Positions 41,549-45,652 of a stretch of DNA of 45,652 bases are shown piece after piece (within the stretch, counting starts at the first letter, position 1; the number at the start of each line of letters is the position of its first letter). The DNA is taken from NCBI GenBank assembly GCA_022425725.1, contig JAKMEY010000027.1, forward strand, positions 1-45,652, written 5' to 3'. The stretch is from Ilumatobacteraceae bacterium. Lineage in GTDB: Bacteria; Actinomycetota; Acidimicrobiia; Acidimicrobiales; Ilumatobacteraceae. The notes beneath the pieces were generated by a model, which worked only from the letters and a program-made list of their open reading frames with translations, was not told the origin of the DNA and did not search any database. The position numbers and the translations under genes were made by a program.

Positions 41549-42466
41549 CTACGGCAGATACTTCCTGATGGCTGGAGCGACCTCGACGACGGGATCGCTC
41601 TCGATATCAATCCATTCGATTCGGGGATCTCGTCGAAACCAGCGTTCCTGCTTCACTGCGAACTGACGGGTTCGTGTCACCGTTGCGACGATCGCCTCAT
41701 CGAGGGAGCACCGTCCCTCTAGATGGTCGATAAGTTCCCGATAACCGAGGGCTTGTTGCGCGGTTCGGGACGGTTTCAGAGTGAGCAATTGCTCAACTTC
41801 GTGAAGAAAACCATCGGCCATCATGCGATGGACTCGTTCCTCAATTCGCGTCGCGAGCACCTCGCGAGGCCAGCGAAGACCGACTTGGTGGACTTCGCTT
41901 TTTGGATACTCGTCAAGCCCACGACCAAATGATGAGAATAACTCTCCTGAACCTTCGATGACTTCGAGCGCCCTCACTACCCGTCGAGTGTTGGTCGGTT
42001 CCATCCGGCTCGCTGCGACTGGGTCAAGCTTGACCAACCGGTGATGTAACGAGGGTGTGCCCTCCGCATCTGCTTCGGCTTCGAGTTGCTGCCTGATCTC
42101 TGGCCACGACCCCGCCAAGTCAAGACCATCGATTGCGGCGCGATGATAAAGACCGGTACCGCCGACCAGTAGGCCACAACGAGACGCCATCGCAATTGAA
42201 CTCAACGCCTGTTCAAGGTGCTGTTGGAAGATCGCAACCGTGAATTCATCGGAGGGCTCAACGATGTCGATGAGGTGATGTCGCACGCTCTGTTGCTCTT
42301 CAACCGTTGGCTTCGCTGTGCCGATACTCATGTGCCGGTATACCTGCATTGAATCGACTGAAACGATGTCGGTGTCATCTCGCTCGGCCGCAACCGCCAT
42401 TGCTACGGAGGATTTCCCTGACGCTGTCGAGCCGATGACAGCTACTCGTGGCGGCGAGGTGCTCAG
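41549..42466 (-). CDS. miaA: tRNA dimethylallyltransferase MiaA with probable CTG start
   Basis: MiaA adds a dimethylallyl group to A37 of tRNAs reading UNN codons, and MiaB then thiolates the same base. From the CTG at 42466 the protein is 305 residues, the usual length. The P-loop GSTASGKSS is at residues 12-20; [19 protein letters not shown] and [15 protein letters not shown] follow. Between the upstream in-frame TGA (42515-42517) and the P-loop there is no ATG, GTG or TTG. The first ATG (42400) lies after the P-loop lysine and would give a dead protein. The CTG overlaps the miaB stop as CTGA, like the GTGA junctions elsewhere in this operon, with GTGGAAG just upstream. Confidence 0.92.
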   Translation of the reverse strand: MSTSPPRVAVIGSTASGKSSVAMAVAAERDDTDIVSVDSMQVYRHMSIGTAKPTVEEQQSVRHHLIDIVEPSDEFTVAIFQQHLEQALSSIAMASRCGLLVGGTGLYHRAAIDGLDLAGSWPEIRQQLEAEADAEGTPSLHHRLVKLDPVAASRMEPTNTRRVVRALEVIEGSGELFSSFGRGLDEYPKSEVHQVGLRWPREVLATRIEERVHRMMADGFLHEVEQLLTLKPSRTAQQALGYRELIDHLEGRCSLDEAIVATVTRTRQFAVKQERWFRRDPRIEWIDIESDPVVEVAPAIRKYLP

Positions 42467-43881
42467 AGCGCTTCCACCGGGATTCGACGCCGATGCGTCG
42501 GTTCGGCGATGAGGTCAACGAAGTTGCCCAAGAGATGGTGGGGCGCTCCGTGGGTGATCTCAACCGTTGCGTATGACCCTGTCCGAAGAGGTGTTGGCGG
42601 GGTGAAGTGGACCAGCTTGTTTTGCCTGGTTCGACCAGCAAGCACCGAGGGATCTTTCTTCGAAGGCCCCTCGACGAGCACTTCTTCCACCATGCCAACC
42701 CGGGCCTCGTGGCGTTGTAATGCCGACCGCTCAACAACTGCTCGAAGGCGCTCAAAACGCTCGCCTGCGACAGCCGGGTCAACGAAATCGGCTTCAAGGT
42801 CGGCCGCTTCGGTGCCAGGTCGTGGCGAGAAGATAAATGTGTACGCGAAGTCGTAACCAGCGGCTGCAGTCACCTCAAGCGTCTGTTCGAAATCGGCCTC
42901 TGTTTCTCCGGGGAATCCAACGATGATGTCGGTTGACACCGCAAGATCAGGGATACGGCGTCGAGCATCGGCAAGACGCTCAAGGTAACGATCGGCGGTG
43001 TACCCGCGATGCATGAGGGCAAGCACACGGTTGCTTCCCGACTGCAACGGATAGTGGAGGTGTTCGCAGACCGCCGGACTTTGAGCCATGGCTGCAAACG
43101 TTTCGGGACGCATGTCTTTGGGATGTGGACTCGTGAACCGCACACGGCGGATGCCATCAACGTCTCCAACCGCGGTCAACAAGTCGGCGAAGAGTGGTCG
43201 AAGCCGTGCTTCGTCATCACCATCGCGACGGGCGGCACGCTGAAGATCACGCCCATACGAATTTACGTTTTGCCCAAGCAGCGTGATTTCGCTCACTCCA
43301 TCGGCTGCGAAGCGCTCAACTTCGGCAACCACGTCATCGAATGGGCGGGAGATTTCTTCACCGCGAACCGACGGAACGATGCAAAATGCGCAGTTGTTAT
43401 CGCAACCAATCTGAATTGTGACCCATGCGGCGTAGGAAACTTCGCGCCGGACGGGCAACGCAGACGGAAACAGGACGTGCTCATCGACAACCGCTGCTTC
43501 AAGGATTTCGGTAATCGGGCCATGCTCGCGGGCATGAGAAATGAGTTCAGCCGTGCGATGAACATTGTGCGTTCCGAGCACGACATCTACGTAAGGAGCT
43601 CGCCCCCGAACGCCGTCACGATCTTTTTGCGAAAGGCAACCAGCGACCACGATCTGGCGGCCCTCTTTCTCGTCTTTCCAGGTCTTTAAGTGACCAAGAT
43701 TGCCGTACAACTTGTTGTCAGCATTTTCTCGAATGCAGCAGGTGTTGAGGACAACGATGTCAGCATCATTCTCATCGCTCGCCTCTTCATACCCGTCAGC
43801 AGATAGAAGGCCCGCGATCCGCTCAGAGTCATGCTCATTCATTTGGCACCCGTAGGTGCGAACGACATAGCGGCCAGACAT
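42463..43881 (-). CDS. miaB: tRNA-2-methylthio-N6-dimethylallyladenosine synthase
   Basis: Radical-SAM enzyme adding a methylthio group to i6A37 of tRNA. The 472-residue protein has the N-terminal cluster cysteines Cys12 (YGCQMN), Cys48 (NTCCIREN) and Cys82 (AGCLSQ), the radical-SAM triad Cys160-x3-Cys164-x2-Cys167, and a C-terminal TRAM domain (from about 400, [13 protein letters not shown]). I chose the ATG at 43881; the longer reading would cover the divergent mycothione reductase gene. It is the first gene of the run miaB-miaA-dapF-hflX-dapC-37592, whose junctions are 13 bp or overlap. Confidence 0.96.
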   Translation of the reverse strand: MSGRYVVRTYGCQMNEHDSERIAGLLSADGYEEASDENDADIVVLNTCCIRENADNKLYGNLGHLKTWKDEKEGRQIVVAGCLSQKDRDGVRGRAPYVDVVLGTHNVHRTAELISHAREHGPITEILEAAVVDEHVLFPSALPVRREVSYAAWVTIQIGCDNNCAFCIVPSVRGEEISRPFDDVVAEVERFAADGVSEITLLGQNVNSYGRDLQRAARRDGDDEARLRPLFADLLTAVGDVDGIRRVRFTSPHPKDMRPETFAAMAQSPAVCEHLHYPLQSGSNRVLALMHRGYTADRYLERLADARRRIPDLAVSTDIIVGFPGETEADFEQTLEVTAAAGYDFAYTFIFSPRPGTEAADLEADFVDPAVAGERFERLRAVVERSALQRHEARVGMVEEVLVEGPSKKDPSVLAGRTRQNKLVHFTPPTPLRTGSYATVEITHGAPHHLLGNFVDLIAEPTHRRRIPVEAL

Positions 43882-43969
43882 GGCGCTTAGGCTAGTGGCG
43901 GTGTTCGGCAGTCCGAACCGTTCGACGATCGATGAGTCGATGTGTTTCAGCAAGTGGTTGACTGGAAAC

Positions 43970-45367
43970 ATGTCAGAAAGCGACAACCTGTTCGATCTCA
44001 TCATCATCGGGTCGGGGTCTGGAAACCACATCCCAGAGTTTCTCAACGATTGGCGTATTGCGATGGTTGAGCGCGACGTGTTTGGTGGAACATGCCTCAA
44101 TAAAGGCTGTATTCCATCAAAGATGTTTGTGTTGCCAGCAGACCGGGCTGTCGAAGCGGCAGAAGCCCAGTCGATCGGCGTCGATATCACTGTGAATGGT
44201 GCTGATTGGGTAGCGATCCGCGACCGCATCTTTGGACGTATCGACCCAATCACAGAAGGCGGACGCGAGTACCGGGCTGAGCGCTGCGAAAACGTCACGC
44301 TCATCGAAGGGACTGGTCAGTTCGTTCGTTCTGCTGTCGATGGAATGCATTCAGTTGATGTCGACGGGCGCGTCATTTCGGCACCACATGTTCTGGTAGC
44401 GGTTGGTTCTCGCCCGATGATTCCGCCGATCAGCGGGGTGTTCGAATGCGGTTTTCATACGAGTGATTCGATTATGCGGCTCGAGCAGCTGCCAAAGCGG
44501 CTGGGAGTCATTGGCGGCGGGTATATCGCAGCAGAGATGGGTCATGTCTTTTCAGGGTTGGGCTCGAAAGTGACGTTGTTTAACCGGTCGGCGACGATGT
44601 TGTCTCGTCACGATGCTGATGTGGCGACGGCGTTCACCAAAGAGTTTGGAAAGCGGGTGTCGCTGCACCTCGGGCATCTTCCAAGCAAGGTCGAACGGAT
44701 ACCCGAAGGTATTGCCGTGCATTGCGATGGTGAGGTCGTTGTGGTTGATGAACTTTTGCTTGCAACCGGGCGTGAGCCAAATTCAGATCTGCTGAAGTGC
44801 GACATTGTTGGGCTCGCCACCCACTCTCATGGAACGCTCTCGGTTGACGAGCACATGCGAACCAATATTCCTGGCATCTGGGCGATCGGTGATGTCGCTA
44901 ATGAGTACCAACTGAAACACGTTGCGAATGCCGAAGTTGAGGTGGCGTTCTGGAATGTCGCTCATCCGGAGGATCTTCGTGTTGTGACCCAACGTCATGT
45001 TCCTGCTGCGGTGTTTAGCCATCCTCAGATTGCCTCGGTCGGCATCACAGAAAATGATGCAGTTGCGTCGAACAGAGATGTTCTTGTTGGCCGCCGTGAT
45101 TACGCAGGAACTGCCTATGGATGGGCGCTTGGTGACGGCCCTGGGTTTGCAAAGGTCATTGTCGACCGGGAGTCTGATCTAATCCTCGGAGCGCATGTGA
45201 TGGGGCCGCAGGCTGCGACTCTGATTCAGCCGATTGTGCAGGCGATGCAGTTTTCTCAAACTGCGACCCAGGTGGCTCGTGAGGTGTACTACATCCACCC
45301 CGCGCTGACGGAGGTCATCGAGAATGCCCTACTCGATGCACTCGGCCAGCGCTCACCCGTTGGGTGA
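43970..45367 (+). CDS. mtr: Mycothione reductase
   Basis: Keeps mycothiol, the actinobacterial counterpart of glutathione, reduced with NADPH. The 465-residue flavoprotein disulfide reductase has FAD motif [11 protein letters not shown], the redox pair Cys42/Cys47 in [15 protein letters not shown], the NADPH motif [19 protein letters not shown], and the C-terminal dimer motif with His443-Glu448 ([14 protein letters not shown]). GSGSGNH and the [11 protein letters not shown] stretch match mycothione reductase better than lipoamide dehydrogenase or mercuric reductase. I chose the ATG at 43970 with GGAAA upstream; it is 88 bp from the divergent miaB start. Confidence 0.93.
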   Translation: MSESDNLFDLIIIGSGSGNHIPEFLNDWRIAMVERDVFGGTCLNKGCIPSKMFVLPADRAVEAAEAQSIGVDITVNGADWVAIRDRIFGRIDPITEGGREYRAERCENVTLIEGTGQFVRSAVDGMHSVDVDGRVISAPHVLVAVGSRPMIPPISGVFECGFHTSDSIMRLEQLPKRLGVIGGGYIAAEMGHVFSGLGSKVTLFNRSATMLSRHDADVATAFTKEFGKRVSLHLGHLPSKVERIPEGIAVHCDGEVVVVDELLLATGREPNSDLLKCDIVGLATHSHGTLSVDEHMRTNIPGIWAIGDVANEYQLKHVANAEVEVAFWNVAHPEDLRVVTQRHVPAAVFSHPQIASVGITENDAVASNRDVLVGRRDYAGTAYGWALGDGPGFAKVIVDRESDLILGAHVMGPQAATLIQPIVQAMQFSQTATQVAREVYYIHPALTEVIENALLDALGQRSPVG

Positions 45368-45377
45368 TGTCGGCTGA

Positions 45378-45652
45378 TTATTCCGGGAAATAGCCAGACA
45401 CATCAGCGAGCAAATGTGTTTTGCCATACACATAGAAACACACCTTGCCGCTGCCGCTGACCGGTGCGATCACACTGTTCGGAATCGTCTGACCACTAGT
45501 GAAGTTCAGATTCGATGCGTCAGGACGAGTACCACACGGATACACCGTCACGAACCCGCCATAATCACCAGCCTCACCATCAACCACCGTCACATTCAAC
45601 GCAACAGCAGCAACACCCGTTGACGGAACACCCTTCTCACCAGTCACCTGCA
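45378..45652 (-). CDS. C-terminal part of a secreted protein with actinobacterial beta-rich repeat, 5' truncated
   Basis: The frame is open past the right window edge, so the protein continues outside. The visible 91 residues form one complete-looking repeat: VPSTGVAAVALNVTVVDGE, GGFVTVYPCGTRPDASNLNF, SGQTIPNSVIAPV, KVCFYVYGKTHLLADVSGYF. The pattern (ALNVTV, then SNLNF, then Cys-Tyr and DVSGYF) is the same as in the three repeats of the M15 peptidase at 25191. Such repeats end many secreted proteins in Acidimicrobiia and relatives. The enzyme or adhesin part is not in view. It converges on mtr with 10 bp between stops. Confidence 0.8.
   Translation of the reverse strand, partial: QVTGEKGVPSTGVAAVALNVTVVDGEAGDYGGFVTVYPCGTRPDASNLNFTSGQTIPNSVIAPVSGSGKVCFYVYGKTHLLADVSGYFPE

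Noticed and set aside
1..45652. CRISPR arrays, insertion sequences, prophage or integrative element
   Set aside because: No regularly spaced repeats, transposase, integrase or terminal repeats were seen; gene order is that of a stable chromosome.

Overview
The window reads as chromosomal DNA from an actinobacterium (Actinomycetota), most likely of the class Acidimicrobiia. The pointers are a mycothione reductase, an actinobacterial-type korAB pair, a class II DAHP synthase, actinobacterial LexA boxes (CGAAC-N4-GTTCG), the conserved neighbourhood miaB-miaA-dapF-hflX / lexA-LysM-nrdR / nrdJ, and a secreted beta-rich repeat of a kind I associate with marine and freshwater Acidimicrobiia. The class is an inference. 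I see no insertion sequence, prophage, CRISPR array or integrase; this is dense, housekeeping-rich chromosome.

Layout. 1-6.4 kb: the 3' end of an acyltransferase-SGNH protein, an amidase, a small membrane protein, a DUF2256-DUF3253 protein, a complete paralogue of the acyltransferase-SGNH protein, and a small lipoprotein. 6.4-10.05 kb: an unknown protein, a family-1-like glycoside hydrolase, a choline dehydrogenase-like GMC oxidoreductase and tRNA-Ala(GGC). 10.1-12.4 kb: nadD, a degenerate LCP/LytR-like protein and rsfS on the minus strand. 12.6-16.3 kb: a group-2 sigma factor, DAHP synthase, a serine beta-lactamase-fold hydrolase and an unknown protein. 16.3-20.8 kb: thiolase, PIG-L deacetylase, a CYP124-like P450, a membrane protein and thymidine kinase. 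20.9-31.6 kb: korA-korB, an MFS transporter, a secreted M15 peptidase with three C-terminal repeats, glycerol-3-phosphate dehydrogenase, nitroreductase, a GIDE-like membrane protein and an acyl-CoA dehydrogenase. 31.7-37.6 kb: nrdJ, a RibD-type reductase, nrdR, a LysM protein and lexA, a DNA-precursor and SOS block. 37.6-43.9 kb: a tight minus-strand operon miaB-miaA-dapF-hflX-dapC-membrane protein. 43.9 kb to the end: mycothione reductase and the 3' end of a secreted protein carrying the same repeat as the M15 peptidase.

The most interesting DNA is regulatory. The 503-bp gap upstream of nrdJ holds a clear promoter overlapped by two NrdR-box-like sites (nrdR lies 1.2 kb away), a separate element closed by a 14-bp helix whose G.U pairs favour transcription toward nrdJ, a leader of about 190 nt with several hairpins, and a helically phased row of DnaA-box-like sequences. 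The lexA/LysM gap holds five LexA boxes in 109 bp laid over two divergent promoters. miaA has no ATG, GTG or TTG start before its P-loop and appears to start with CTG in a CTGA overlap with the miaB stop codon.

Metabolically the window combines 2-oxoacid:ferredoxin oxidoreductase, beta-oxidation steps (acyl-CoA dehydrogenase, thiolase), P450 oxidation, aromatic amino acid entry (DAHP synthase), meso-DAP synthesis (dapF, dapC), NAD synthesis (nadD), B12-dependent dNTP supply (nrdJ) and thiol redox balance (mycothiol).
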